Assembly (NCBI GenBank): GCA_021775875.1
Contig: JAJFHA010000002.1
Span: 62,001 to 126,000, forward strand
Origin: Hyphomicrobiales bacterium
Lineage (GTDB): Bacteria; Pseudomonadota; Alphaproteobacteria; Rhizobiales; NORP267
DNA: 64,000 nt
Direction: 5' to 3'
Made by a program: the position numbers and the translations under genes. The notes under the pieces were generated by a model. The model was given only the letters and a program-made list of their open reading frames with translations. It did no database searches and was not told the origin of the DNA. Within the stretch, counting starts at the first letter, position 1. Each line of letters opens with the position of its first letter. Shown in pieces: positions 7,995-17,147 of this stretch.

Positions 7995-9200
7995 TCAGAT
8001 TCCAGAATGTGGTGAGGCCAGTTCTACGTTCAGGGCATCGTAGGAAAATAGCCAATCAGAGCGCTCAGAAGATATGTCCCGTTTGGCAAAGGCGGCCTTC
8101 AGCTCTTCGGTAGAATTCAAGTGGAAAAGCTTTTTGTTTGCACTCGATTCATTCACGATTCTGGTGGTCCGCTCGATCCGGCTGTTTTGATAGATTTGCA
8201 GACACTCACTGACATTATCGGAAGCTTTCAGCGCGCGTGCCAGAACCGCTCCGTCTTCAACCGCCATGGCCGCACCCTGGGCCATATAGGGCAGGGTGGC
8301 ATGGGCGGCGTCGCCGAGAAGGGTCGCTCTGTCTGTGCTCCAGTTTTTGATCGGCGGCCGGTTGTTCAGAGCCCAGCGAAAACACATATCATGGTCGGCG
8401 GCGTCCAGAATTTTTTGTATGTTCGGGTGCCAGCCCTCAAAATCCTTTTTCATGTCTGACCACGGATATTTGACCGTCCAACCTTCTTCAGACCATTCGG
8501 CATGATCCACCGCGCCAACAAAATTCAGCAATTCGCCCCGACGCAGAAAATAGACAACGGCGTGCTTACCCGGCCCGACCCAGATCTCGGTGATATGCTC
8601 CATGAAGTCGTTCGGCAGATCGCTCGTTGGCACCATAACGCGCCATGCAACCTGGCCGGTATATTCGGGGATTGTATCACCAGCAATTTGCGCTCGGACG
8701 GCGGATTTAATTCCGTCGGCACCGATTAAAATATCACCGCGCTCAGTTGTTCCATCGCTGAGTTTCAGAGTCACGCCCTGCGCGTCTTCGTCAAATCCGG
8801 TTACGGTTTTTCCCAGACGGATCAGGGATGGAGATAATTCCAGTGCTTTTTGAACCAGAACAGCATGCAGGTCGGCGCGATGAAACTGGAGGTACGGCGC
8901 GCCGTGTTTATTGCTATGAGCTTCGCCAAGGGGGATTTGCTGGAGTATTTCGGCGGTGTCAAAAATTTTGAATTCGTAGCGGAGCGGCTGTACTGCAATC
9001 TCTGCAAGTTTTTCCTTGAGACCCAGATATTCGAGGACCTGGACCGCGTTGGCGCTCAACTGGATGCCTGCGCCAACTTCACCCAATTCGGAGGCTTGTT
9101 CGAAAATCTCGACTGCAAATCCGGCACGCAAGAGGCACAAGGCTGCGGTGATGCCGCCAATGCCACCACCGGCTATCAGGACTTTCTCTTTGTTGTTCAT
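7995..9200 (-). CDS. FAD-dependent aromatic monooxygenase, salicylate/3-hydroxybenzoate hydroxylase-like
   Basis: 401 residues from ATG 9200 (TGAGGCG ribosome site); an open extension to 9251 is ignored. The three flavoprotein hydroxylase marks are present: VLIAGGGIGG (dinucleotide binding, residues 6-15), the DG motif GADGIKSAVR, and TLLGDAAHATLPYMAQGAA (FAD ribityl contact). Together they define a single-component NAD(P)H-dependent ring hydroxylase such as salicylate 1-monooxygenase or 3-hydroxybenzoate 6-hydroxylase. It is divergent from the acyl-CoA ligase gene at 9315, with 114 bases between the two starts. The exact ring position attacked cannot be told from the sequence. Confidence 0.88.
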   Translation of the reverse strand: MNNKEKVLIAGGGIGGITAALCLLRAGFAVEIFEQASELGEVGAGIQLSANAVQVLEYLGLKEKLAEIAVQPLRYEFKIFDTAEILQQIPLGEAHSNKHGAPYLQFHRADLHAVLVQKALELSPSLIRLGKTVTGFDEDAQGVTLKLSDGTTERGDILIGADGIKSAVRAQIAGDTIPEYTGQVAWRVMVPTSDLPNDFMEHITEIWVGPGKHAVVYFLRRGELLNFVGAVDHAEWSEEGWTVKYPWSDMKKDFEGWHPNIQKILDAADHDMCFRWALNNRPPIKNWSTDRATLLGDAAHATLPYMAQGAAMAVEDGAVLARALKASDNVSECLQIYQNSRIERTTRIVNESSANKKLFHLNSTEELKAAFAKRDISSERSDWLFSYDALNVELASPHSGI

Positions 9201-9314
9201 CACAAACGCCTCATTCCGTGGTGCTGGACCACATCCAATTGAAAATGTCACAATGGTGTAATTGGGTTTCGGGCCGATTGAAATGTAATCAATACCGATT
9301 GTGAAGGATTATTT

Positions 9315-10880
9315 ATGCCGATTATGTCACTTGAACCCCATGGTGTTGGCGAAGTTCATCCGCCATTTGAGACATTGGCAGAAATGTTCGACCATGTCGT
9401 TCAAACCACACCGGACGTGATCGCGTTGTGGGAAGCTGGACAAGCGGTAACCTACAAGCAGCTCGATGGCGCTGTGAAGGGGCTGGCGGCAGACCTTGTC
9501 GCTTTGGGAGCAACTGGCAACACCGTTGGATTGCTGGTTCCCAACGGGATTGTTTTTTCACTTGGCTATTTTGCAATCCTGTATGCGGGCGGGCTGCCAA
9601 CGCTATTGAATCCAGCTTATCCACCGGCGCAGTTGGTGCCGATACTGAAGGATGCCGCGCCTGAAATCGTTATCTGCACGGCGCAAACGGGTGAGACACT
9701 TGACGCTTTGTCTGAATCCGGCCTCACTTTGACAAATATTGTTTTGAGCGGATCAGCTAAAGAAATTGAAGATTTCTCGGCCCACGCAGTAGCGCCTTCT
9801 GATTTGCTGAATATCAACACAGATAGTCCGGGGGCATTGCTTTATACCGGCGGTACTACGGGTATTTCCAAAGGGGTGGAGCATACCCATGGCATGTTGG
9901 CGGATGCGGTTCGCGCGATTGAATGGATATGGCCTGCACGTGCGTCCGGCGAGGTTTGCCTCCCCATCGCACCGATGTTCCATATTTACGGCTTTCTGAC
10001 CGGTGTCCTGAACCCGGTTTATAATTGCGGCACCGTGATTATCCCGGGTGTCTTCAAACCGGATGAAATCATCGATCTGATCGCCACCCACAAAGTGACA
10101 ATGTTTGGCGGTGGTCCGCCAGCGGTCTACAGTGCGCTTTTGCAGCAATCTAATTTCGAAGGGGCAGACCTGTCAGCGCTTCGCGTTTGCCCAGGTGGCG
10201 GTGCGCCGTTTCCGGTGGAGCTTATCAATCGCTGGCGCAAGGCGACCGGGCTGACAATTCAGGAAGGCTATGGCATGACCGAAATGGCGCCGATTTCCGG
10301 AAATACGGATACCTTTGGTAACAAGCCCGGGACTGTTGGTATAGCTATCCCCGGATGCAGGGTGGAGGTCGCTGATCTCAATGACAAGGATAAAATCCTG
10401 CCCGTTGGTGGCGTTGGTGAAATCCGTTTTTCCGGTCCTTTCGCGATGAAAGGGTATCGAAACCGACCTGATGAAACCGCAGAGACCATCCATGACGGTT
10501 TCATCTATACCGGCGATATCGGCAAAATTGATGAAGATGGGTTTATTACCATCACGGATCGCAAAAAAGACGTTGTCCTGGTCAACGGCTTCAATGTGTT
10601 TCCGCGCGATGTGGAAGAGGTCGTCTTTACCCATCCGTCAGTTCAGAATGTTGGTGTCATTGGGGTTCCTGATCAGCGGTCGGGTGAGCGGATTGTTGTT
10701 TTCGTGGTGTCTGATCAGGGAGACAGCATTGCGCCGGAGCTCAAGGCATTGTGCGAAAAGGATCTTGCGCCGTACCAAAACCCGGCGGAATTTCGTTTTA
10801 TGAAAGAATTGCCTATAACGGCTGCCAACAAACTGGACCGGGTGGCGCTTCGTGAATTAGCCACAGAAACAACATCTTAG
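9315..10880 (+). CDS. AMP-forming acyl-CoA ligase (4-coumarate-CoA ligase-like)
   Basis: 521 residues, full length for class I adenylate-forming enzymes. The ATP loop is YTGGTTGISKGVEHTHG. The adenine motif is GYGMTEMAPI. The hinge and C-terminal part are YTGDIGKIDEDGFITITDRK and NGFNVFPRDVEEV, and the catalytic lysine lies in TAANKLDR. AAGGAT precedes the ATG at 9315; ATG 9324 is a second possible start. The enzyme activates a carboxylic acid, probably aromatic or phenylpropenoid given the neighbours, to its CoA thioester. It is divergently transcribed from the flavin hydroxylase gene. Confidence 0.88.
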   Translation: MPIMSLEPHGVGEVHPPFETLAEMFDHVVQTTPDVIALWEAGQAVTYKQLDGAVKGLAADLVALGATGNTVGLLVPNGIVFSLGYFAILYAGGLPTLLNPAYPPAQLVPILKDAAPEIVICTAQTGETLDALSESGLTLTNIVLSGSAKEIEDFSAHAVAPSDLLNINTDSPGALLYTGGTTGISKGVEHTHGMLADAVRAIEWIWPARASGEVCLPIAPMFHIYGFLTGVLNPVYNCGTVIIPGVFKPDEIIDLIATHKVTMFGGGPPAVYSALLQQSNFEGADLSALRVCPGGGAPFPVELINRWRKATGLTIQEGYGMTEMAPISGNTDTFGNKPGTVGIAIPGCRVEVADLNDKDKILPVGGVGEIRFSGPFAMKGYRNRPDETAETIHDGFIYTGDIGKIDEDGFITITDRKKDVVLVNGFNVFPRDVEEVVFTHPSVQNVGVIGVPDQRSGERIVVFVVSDQGDSIAPELKALCEKDLAPYQNPAEFRFMKELPITAANKLDRVALRELATETTS

Positions 10881-11003
10881 CCCTCAAGTAATGTTGAATG
10901 TGGGCCTTTTATGCGCGCATTTTTTGCTGTGAGCCGAGCCAGTTCGGGTCATGTTTTTGACCTGAAGCGGCCTGGATGTTCTTCAAACTTTACCTCTATC
11001 TTT

Positions 11004-11019
11004 TAATAAAGCTTTATTA
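11004..11019. promoter_or_regulatory. 16-bp perfect palindrome upstream of marR
   Basis: TAATAAAG followed directly by CTTTATTA, an uninterrupted 16-base palindrome in an AT-rich stretch 54 bases before the MarR-family start codon. MarR proteins bind short AT-rich palindromes near their own promoters, so this is a good candidate autoregulatory operator. A partial second copy of the half (ATAAAGCT) follows at 11019. Confidence 0.55.
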
Positions 11020-11072
11020 TAAAGCTAATTTTCAAATCTAAAATCCTGATCTGTTTATCCTGGAAATTGGTC

Positions 11073-11675
11073 ATGGAAGATGTCGATAGCAGGAAGGAAA
11101 GCGGGCAAGTGAAGCGGGCAATCAGGACTGACAAGGGGGACGTTTATTCAACGGCCCCTCTCACGGTATCAAGGGACGCGCTTCTTAAGCGCGGGTCGGA
11201 TGGGGATTTCCGTGTGATGGTTCACAACATGCTGGCATTTTCCACCAGGCTGGAAGCCGTGCGTTCCAGTTTCGGAACTCTGGTCGGATTATCGGGCATT
11301 CAATATACGGTGCTGATTTCGATCGCGCATCTTCAGGGTGAAGATGGCGTCGGGGTCAAAGCGATCGCCGATCATCTTTCTCTCAGCGGCGCGTTTGCCA
11401 CGATCGAGACCGGCAAGCTGGTCAAACTTGAACTTGTTGAAAAGCGGGTCAACCCGAATGACCGGCGGCGGGTCTTGTTGTCTGTGACCAAAAAGGGGAG
11501 CGCGTTGTTGGCCGGATTGGCGCCGGTGCAGAGGGAAGTGAATGACCTCCTGTTTGAAGCGTTGAATGACGAAACATTCGCACAATTGCTTCAGATTTCC
11601 CACGACCTGGTGGAGAATGCCGATAAGGCGGCCGCTTTTGCCGATTATCTTTCAGGGATGGGGGCAGGCAAATGA
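11073..11675 (+). CDS. MarR-family transcriptional regulator
   Basis: 200 residues from ATG 11073 (a TTG six bases earlier is the alternative). The winged helix is seen at GVKAIADHLSLSGAFATIETGKLVKLELVEKRVNPNDRRRVLLSVTKKG, where the DRR wing and following strand are typical of MarR. An N-terminal extension of about 40 charged residues precedes the fold, so the protein is longer than the usual 140-160. Its stop overlaps the start of the flavin reductase gene (ATGA). It therefore probably controls the reductase - monooxygenase - cupin - amidase operon, with an aromatic acid or its CoA ester as the likely effector (inferred). Confidence 0.88.
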   Translation: MEDVDSRKESGQVKRAIRTDKGDVYSTAPLTVSRDALLKRGSDGDFRVMVHNMLAFSTRLEAVRSSFGTLVGLSGIQYTVLISIAHLQGEDGVGVKAIADHLSLSGAFATIETGKLVKLELVEKRVNPNDRRRVLLSVTKKGSALLAGLAPVQREVNDLLFEALNDETFAQLLQISHDLVENADKAAAFADYLSGMGAGK

Positions 11676-12202
11676 GCAATCTGGAAAATTCCATGGACCT
11701 GATCGAGGCCTCAAGGGTTGAAGGTGCGGATTTGCGCAAGGCTTTTGGGCAATTCCCAACCGGGGTCGCGATTGTCTCAACCCGGACCAGCGAAGGCGAA
11801 GACCTTGGCATGACCATGAGTTCGTTCAGCTCGCTGTCTTTGACGCCACCTTTGGTGCTTTTTTCAATCGGACAGTACGCCAACAGCCTTGCCAAATGGC
11901 AGGCGGCGGACGTCTACGCGATCAATATCCTAAGCGATGATCAGCATTTATTATCTGAGCGATTTGCGCTTGCCTTGAGCGACAAATGGGCGGGTGTCGC
12001 ATTTGATCGCGGGCACGCCGATGTGCCGATTTTGCAGGAAACAGCGGCTTGCTTTGTATGCAAACCGTTCGCCCAGCATGAGAGCGGTGATCACATGCTT
12101 TTTATCGCTGAAATTATCCATGTGGCTGTCAACCATGAAGCGACCCCGCTGATTTTCTGTCAGGGGCGATACGGCGAAATACAGCCGCGATCCAAAACCT
12201 AA
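11672..12202 (+). CDS. Flavin reductase, HpaC-like (FMN-binding split barrel)
   Basis: 176 residues. LRKAFGQFPTGVAIVSTR, GMTMSSFSSLSLTPPLVLFSI and ANSLAKW are the flavin reductase domain signature; FCQGRYGEI closes the barrel. Such proteins use NAD(P)H to supply free reduced flavin to a partner monooxygenase. The start ATG overlaps the marR stop by four bases and the HpaB-type monooxygenase gene starts 18 bases after its end, so the pair is a two-component monooxygenase. Confidence 0.9.
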   Translation: MSNLENSMDLIEASRVEGADLRKAFGQFPTGVAIVSTRTSEGEDLGMTMSSFSSLSLTPPLVLFSIGQYANSLAKWQAADVYAINILSDDQHLLSERFALALSDKWAGVAFDRGHADVPILQETAACFVCKPFAQHESGDHMLFIAEIIHVAVNHEATPLIFCQGRYGEIQPRSKT

Positions 12203-12220
12203 AACACGAAGGAGAGGGAA

Positions 12221-13702
12221 ATGCTTAAAACCGGGAAACAACATACCAGCGAGCTTCAGGATGGGCGCCAGGTCTTTCTCAATGGGGACATTGTCGAGGA
12301 TGTAACGACCCACAAGGCCTATCGTAATGTGGTTGGGTCGGTTGCTAAATTGTACGATTTTCAAAGTGCGCCTGAAAATGTCGAGCATATGACATTTGAA
12401 ATTCCGGGCAGCAAAGAGCGCGCCAACCGGATTTGGCAATTGCCGCACACTTACGAAGACTTGGTTGAGAGGCGCAAAGCACTCGTGAGCTGGACCGAGC
12501 TTCACGGCGGGTTTTTGGGGCGTGCACCGGACCATGTGGCGTCGTGCATAGCTGGAATGTATATGGGCGTTGAGGTGTTTGAAGCCCACGACAAGGCTCG
12601 CGCCAAAGCGCTTTCCGATTATTATTGTTATGCCCGCGACAACGAACTTTATCTCACCTACGTCATCATCAATCCCCAGGCCGACCGGTCCAAGGCGGCG
12701 CACGAACAGGAAGATGAATTTCTGACGGCGGGTGTCGTTGATGAGGACGGTGAAGGCATTACCATTCGCGGTGCCAAGATGCTGGCAACCGGCGGGATCA
12801 TGGCGAATGAAGTGTTCGTTACTGTCATTCAACCTATGCAGGAAGCTGATAAGAAATACGCAATCTCATTTGCGATGCCGATGAATACCAGAGGATTGAA
12901 AATCCTCTCGCGCAAATCCTATGAGGAAAATGCCGGGTCGGTTTTTGATTATCCACTCTCAAGTCAGTTCGACGAGAATGATGCGGTTCTTTATTTCGAC
13001 GATGTGAAAGTTCCGTGGGACCGGGTATTCATCAATCAGGATGTGTCCATGTGTCAGCAGCAATTCCACGCGACCCCGGCGCATGTTTACCAGAATTATC
13101 AGGCGCAAGTCCGGATGATGGTGAAGATGCAGTTTCTGGTCGGCGTCGCGAAAAGCATCGCTGATACCAACGGGATCACCAACTTTCCGCAGGTGCGCGA
13201 AACCCTCGGCGTGCTGGCGGCGCAAGCGGCAAGCGTTGATGCGCTGGTTCATACGATGGAAGTGAAAGGATCGATGCGGGGCGCATATTTTATCCCCGAT
13301 CCGCATACGCTTTACGCCGCCCAGGTGCTGAACCAGCAGCTCTATCCGCAGATCATGACGACGCTGCGTGATCTGGCTGGTGGCGGCATGATCATGCTGC
13401 CATCGTCAGTTGATGATTTTGCCAATCCGGAAATGCGGGATCTGATCAATAAAACCCAGAAATCACCAACAAGAGATTCCGAGGGCCGGGTGAAACTGTT
13501 CAAGCTTGCATGGGATGCGGTCGGGTCGGAATTTGCCTCTCGCCACACCCAATATGAAATGTTTTATTCAGGTGCGTCGTTCGTTACCAAGAACCACAGC
13601 TTCAGAACTTATGAATGGGATCGCTCTGTCGCTCTTGTCGACAATATTTTAGATAGCTATTCGCTTGAAGACGAAATTGCGAACCTGTCTGATGCCAAAT
13701 AA
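12221..13702 (+). CDS. HpaB-type flavin-dependent monooxygenase (4-hydroxyphenylacetate 3-hydroxylase family)
   Basis: 493 residues, near the 480-520 of HpaB. Family features are AYRNVVGSVAKLYDF near the N-terminus, RKALVSWTELHGGFLGRAPDHVAS, YLTYVIINPQADRSK (the flavin/substrate region), GAKMLATGGIMANEVFV and VPWDRVFINQD. The fold is acyl-CoA dehydrogenase-like and uses reduced FAD or FMN plus O2 to ortho-hydroxylate phenols, for example 4-hydroxyphenylacetate or p-coumarate. GAGAGGGA lies seven bases before the ATG. The reducing partner is the gene just upstream. The natural substrate is not visible in the sequence. Confidence 0.9.
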   Translation: MLKTGKQHTSELQDGRQVFLNGDIVEDVTTHKAYRNVVGSVAKLYDFQSAPENVEHMTFEIPGSKERANRIWQLPHTYEDLVERRKALVSWTELHGGFLGRAPDHVASCIAGMYMGVEVFEAHDKARAKALSDYYCYARDNELYLTYVIINPQADRSKAAHEQEDEFLTAGVVDEDGEGITIRGAKMLATGGIMANEVFVTVIQPMQEADKKYAISFAMPMNTRGLKILSRKSYEENAGSVFDYPLSSQFDENDAVLYFDDVKVPWDRVFINQDVSMCQQQFHATPAHVYQNYQAQVRMMVKMQFLVGVAKSIADTNGITNFPQVRETLGVLAAQAASVDALVHTMEVKGSMRGAYFIPDPHTLYAAQVLNQQLYPQIMTTLRDLAGGGMIMLPSSVDDFANPEMRDLINKTQKSPTRDSEGRVKLFKLAWDAVGSEFASRHTQYEMFYSGASFVTKNHSFRTYEWDRSVALVDNILDSYSLEDEIANLSDAK

Positions 13703-13717
13703 AAAGGGGAATTTAAA

Positions 13718-14098
13718 TTGGCTATAAACAAAGAGCATAAAGAATTTCATCCGATTAGTATGGATGAGGGCTGGCACACGCCAGAGGGATATCCAGAAGG
13801 CATCCAACAGAAAATTCTTGCCGGTTCGCTGGATGAAGAAAGCAAAACCGGAAACCGCACGCGCCTGCTGCGCTTTGCCCCTGGTATTTTCACGACCGAG
13901 CCCTTCGTGCATGACTATTGGGAAGAGGTTTATCTCACCTCCGGTGATTTGACGGTTGGCAACGATGCTGACGGGAATGGCGGTGAATCTTTCTCGCCAA
14001 ACACCTATGCATGTCGCCCACCGGGGGCGTATCATGGTCCTTTCAAATCGGAAGGCGGCTGTGTGCTGCTTGAAATTCATTATTATGAAGAGGGATAA
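13718..14098 (+). CDS. Cupin-domain protein
   Basis: 126 residues from TTG 13718, with AAGGGG eight bases upstream; no ATG option keeps the N-terminus. The cupin motifs can be followed in FVHDYWEEVYLTSGDLTVG (first motif, with H and E metal ligands) and YACRPPGAYHGPFKSEGGCVLLEIHY (second motif with HGPF). It could be a small metal-dependent dioxygenase or isomerase, or a non-catalytic cupin of the anti-sigma ChrR type. The amidase gene starts directly after its TAA. As part of the monooxygenase operon it probably handles the hydroxylated product (inferred). Confidence 0.8.
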   Translation: MAINKEHKEFHPISMDEGWHTPEGYPEGIQQKILAGSLDEESKTGNRTRLLRFAPGIFTTEPFVHDYWEEVYLTSGDLTVGNDADGNGGESFSPNTYACRPPGAYHGPFKSEGGCVLLEIHYYEEG

Positions 14099-15442
14099 GT
14101 GTTGCGGACACTTCAGGAAGCAGCAGCTGCACTTGCAGCGGGCAAAGTAACAAGCCGGGATTTGACTCAAGGTTGTCTGGACCGGATCGATGACCCGGCG
14201 GGCGAAGGTGCGCGGGCGTTCATTTCGGTCAATGCAGACGCCGCATTGGCGCAGGCCGATGCGATGGATGCGCTACGAGCCGTCGGGGCTGAACCGTCGC
14301 CGTGGGCCGGGATTCCGATTGCGCTCAAGGATCTGTTTGATATTCGTGGTCAGGTAACGGCCGCCGGGTCTAAAGTCTTGGCGGATACTGCGCCTGCATC
14401 AGAAGATGCGCCTGTTGTATCCCGGTTGCGTCAGGCCGGGTTCGTCTTTGTCGGTCGCAACAATATGACCGAATTCGCGTATTCCGGGATCGGTATCAAC
14501 CCGCATTATGGCACCCCAAAAAATCCGTTTGACCGTGCTACCGGTCGGGTCCCGGGTGGATCTTCGTCGGGCGCTGCGGTCTCTGTTGCTGACGGTATGG
14601 CGCTTGCCGCTATCGGCACCGATACCGGGGGGTCGTGCCGGATACCGGCGGGATTTTGTGGCATCACCGGATATAAACCAACGGCATCCCGTGTCCCGCT
14701 TGACGGCGCGACGCCGTTATCTTCAAGCCTTGATTCAATTGGTCCGTTGGCGAATAGCGTTACCTGTTGCGCGGTGCTTGATGGCATTCTGTCCGGCAAT
14801 ACCGGACCGCTTCCAGCGCCACGGTCCCTTGACCAATTGCATCTGGGTGTGTTGCGGTCATTTGTGTTTGAAGATGCGGAAGACCATGTGGTGGCATCTT
14901 TTCAGGAGGCGCTTGAGGGCTTGTCCAAAGCCGGTGTCAAAATTACCTCGTTCAAAATTCCGGCGCTTTATGATTTGCCTGGGTTGAACAGTCAGGGTGG
15001 GATCGCTGCGGCGGAGGCCTATGCGTGGCATCAGGATATGGTTGAAGCGCGGGGAGGTGATTATGATCCGCGCGTTGCGGCACGGATCATGGCGGGCAAA
15101 GGCCAATCAGCCGAGGACTTCATTGCCCTGCTGGCGGCACGAAAAGCGATGATTGCTGAAGCTGACGCAGCAACTGCACCGTTTGATGCGGTTGTAATGC
15201 CGACGGTGGCGATTGCGGCACCGCCAATCGAATTACTGGCAGATGATGGCGAATTTGGGAAACACAATTTACTTGCCCTGCGCAATACGGCGGTCGGGAA
15301 TTTCCTGGACCGTTGCGCCATATCATTGCCGCTTGAGACCGGCAACGAGGCCCCCGTTGGTTTCATGATGATGGGTGAAACAGGGGGTGACCGGGGCTTG
15401 TTTGCGGCTGCGCTGGCAGTTGAATCCTGCCTGAACCAATAG
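14099..15442 (+). CDS. Amidase signature enzyme
   Basis: 447 residues from GTG 14099, immediately after the cupin stop with GAGGGAT upstream. The Ser-cisSer-Lys triad is in place: K in PIALKDLFDI, the Gly/Ser-rich GGSSSGAAVSVADG, and the nucleophile serine in DTGGSCRIPAGFCG. The fold runs to the end without gaps. Members hydrolyse small amides or transfer ammonia (GatA). The other Gat subunits are absent, so this is a catabolic amidase. It is the last gene of the marR operon; its role may be hydrolysis of an aromatic amide before or after ring hydroxylation, but this is conjecture. Confidence 0.9.
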   Translation: MLRTLQEAAAALAAGKVTSRDLTQGCLDRIDDPAGEGARAFISVNADAALAQADAMDALRAVGAEPSPWAGIPIALKDLFDIRGQVTAAGSKVLADTAPASEDAPVVSRLRQAGFVFVGRNNMTEFAYSGIGINPHYGTPKNPFDRATGRVPGGSSSGAAVSVADGMALAAIGTDTGGSCRIPAGFCGITGYKPTASRVPLDGATPLSSSLDSIGPLANSVTCCAVLDGILSGNTGPLPAPRSLDQLHLGVLRSFVFEDAEDHVVASFQEALEGLSKAGVKITSFKIPALYDLPGLNSQGGIAAAEAYAWHQDMVEARGGDYDPRVAARIMAGKGQSAEDFIALLAARKAMIAEADAATAPFDAVVMPTVAIAAPPIELLADDGEFGKHNLLALRNTAVGNFLDRCAISLPLETGNEAPVGFMMMGETGGDRGLFAAALAVESCLNQ

Positions 15443-15445
15443 ACC

Positions 15446-16147
15446 TCAGTCGTTGATTGGCAGGACTTCAATATCGTAGCCGTGGGATATTTTGCGCTCC
15501 ATGACCGGGTCTGAAATTTCAAACTCAAATCTCTCGGCTGGCTTGATGCCGCCGATTGCTGGCATGGTGCCGCAGAAAATGATATCGCCCTGCTGGAAGT
15601 CTTCGCCGTGCACTGACCTGAACTCCGCCAGAAGATCGTCCGGTGTCAGCATGCTGGCGACGCCGCCATCCTGATACAGGCAGCGTTCGCCGCCATCCAC
15701 TGCGTATGATTTCAACTGCAACTGATCCCAATGGGGCGCGACTTCGGCCATAGGCCATAACGTGTTGGCAATCGGTTTGTCGCACATATGTTTGGAAACC
15801 GTGATTCCATAAGTTTCGACTTCGCGGTCGGTATGGTCGGACCCGATGCCAACCCAAAGTGTGTCGTTATGGGCAAGCAGTATGAATTCTACTTCGCCAC
15901 TGGAAAAATTACCGGGTGATTGCATATGTTCGCGCTGGGTCAGTCGTTCAAATGAAGCCCGGTAAAATACAGGCGTCCGGCTAGGCCGTTTGATACCCAA
16001 TTCTTCAAGTTCGACTATATGCTCTTCCATCTTGGCCTTATTTCGCCCGGTCCAGCCTGCGATAAAAAGCCGGTTGATGACAATGTCTTCTTCGCGGGTC
16101 TCAGTTTTGCTGATCAACTGAAACGGAAATGTGATGTTGTTGCTCAT
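15446..16147 (-). CDS. DUF2848 family protein
   Basis: 233 residues. The opening FPFQLISKTETREEDIVINRLFIAGWTGRNKAKMEEHI and the later QGDIIFCGTMPAIGGIKPAERFEFEISDPV resemble the DUF2848 family. Its members look like distant relatives of fumarylacetoacetate hydrolase-fold proteins by the GDIIFCGT segment (the comparison is mine, not verified). No metal site can be assigned with confidence. It follows the duplicated HxlR regulator by 28 bases on the minus strand and probably shares its transcript. It meets the amidase gene tail to tail with three bases between them. Confidence 0.75.
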   Translation of the reverse strand: MSNNITFPFQLISKTETREEDIVINRLFIAGWTGRNKAKMEEHIVELEELGIKRPSRTPVFYRASFERLTQREHMQSPGNFSSGEVEFILLAHNDTLWVGIGSDHTDREVETYGITVSKHMCDKPIANTLWPMAEVAPHWDQLQLKSYAVDGGERCLYQDGGVASMLTPDDLLAEFRSVHGEDFQQGDIIFCGTMPAIGGIKPAERFEFEISDPVMERKISHGYDIEVLPIND

Positions 16148-16175
16148 TATATACCCATCTGGTTTTCAGAATTTT

Positions 16176-17147
16176 CTAGAATCCGGTGCCGCCAACGTCC
16201 CAGGTGTTCAGGACCTCGTCACAATGACTGCAAACGACGTTGGCTGAAAATACTTTGCCGCAATTTTTGTGATGCAGCAGGAGCGGTGGGCCATCTGTTC
16301 CGGCCTCCCATTTATCGGCCCAGGCGATCATGGTCAGATACGCGCCGTACAGGTCGGCGCCCATTTCGGTTTGCCGATAGCCAAATCTGTTATGTGTCTT
16401 TCCGTATTTTTCTTTCCTCAATAACCCGGCTTCAACAAGTTTCTTTAGCCGGTCTGCCAAAATGTTCGATGAGATTCCCAACCGTCTTTCAAACTCGTCA
16501 TATTTTCTTGTGCCGAAAAACGTTTCGCGCATGACCATGAAGGTCCATCTATCGCCGATGATATCCAGTGAGCGGCCAACCGAGCAGCCTTTATCGAGCC
16601 GTCGGCCGAGGGGCTTTTTTGATTTTCTGTTCTGCTTCAAAACTGGTTCAGCGTTCCATCCAGCGCCTGGACCATCCGAATAGGTCGCTTCATGGACGAG
16701 GATATCTTCGTTGCACTTTGAGCAAACAATGCGCGGGGTGATCCAGTGACCACATTTCTTGTGAAAAAGAGCAACCGGCGGAGTTTCATTTTCCCCTAAC
16801 AACCAGTCATCACCCCATTTCAAAAGAGCGAGCATAACCGGATATAACTCGGTCCCTTTTCTCGTGAAGCGATACTCATATCTGGTGCCACCGGCGCTAT
16901 AGGGGGTTTTCTTGAAAATACCCTCTTCTACAAGGCGTTTCAATCTGGCGGTCAGGGTTGCGCGCGAAATTTGAAGGTTGTTCTGGAGCTCTTCAAACTT
17001 ATGAACGTTGAATAACTGCTCTCGAATGAGAAGAAATGTCCAGCCATCCTCAATAATATCAAGGGTTCGGGCAACTGAACAATTTCGATATTTTGATATC
17101 CCGGCCCGCATATTCGTCTTTGTCCCGGCTAGATATTTGAATGCCAT
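16176..17147 (-). CDS. HxlR-type regulator with two complete winged-helix / Cys-cluster units
   Basis: 323 residues, about twice the HxlR family's length. Residues 20-150 and 187-315 are each a full unit. In unit one NCSVARTLDIIEDGWTFLLI opens the winged helix, ARLKRLVEEGIFKK forms the recognition part, and HKKCGHWITPRIVCSKC gives a Cys cluster (C132, C142, C145). In unit two GCSVGRSLDIIGDRWTFMVM, DRLKKLVEAGLLRK and HKNCGKVFSANVVCSHC (C296, C306, C309) repeat the plan. A basic linker (KQNRKSKKPLGRR) joins them. HxlR proteins normally dimerise to bind inverted repeats; this one may be a covalent dimer. The start at ATG 17147 has a weak ribosome site and ATG 17111 is possible. It likely controls the DUF2848 gene. 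Confidence 0.85.
   Translation of the reverse strand: MAFKYLAGTKTNMRAGISKYRNCSVARTLDIIEDGWTFLLIREQLFNVHKFEELQNNLQISRATLTARLKRLVEEGIFKKTPYSAGGTRYEYRFTRKGTELYPVMLALLKWGDDWLLGENETPPVALFHKKCGHWITPRIVCSKCNEDILVHEATYSDGPGAGWNAEPVLKQNRKSKKPLGRRLDKGCSVGRSLDIIGDRWTFMVMRETFFGTRKYDEFERRLGISSNILADRLKKLVEAGLLRKEKYGKTHNRFGYRQTEMGADLYGAYLTMIAWADKWEAGTDGPPLLLHHKNCGKVFSANVVCSHCDEVLNTWDVGGTGF

Noticed and set aside
11951-12832. A 293-codon open frame on the minus strand across the flavin reductase and HpaB-type genes
   Set aside because: It lies antisense to two clearly recognised genes, its residues show no family motifs and it has no ribosome site; GC-rich third positions leave such mirror frames open.
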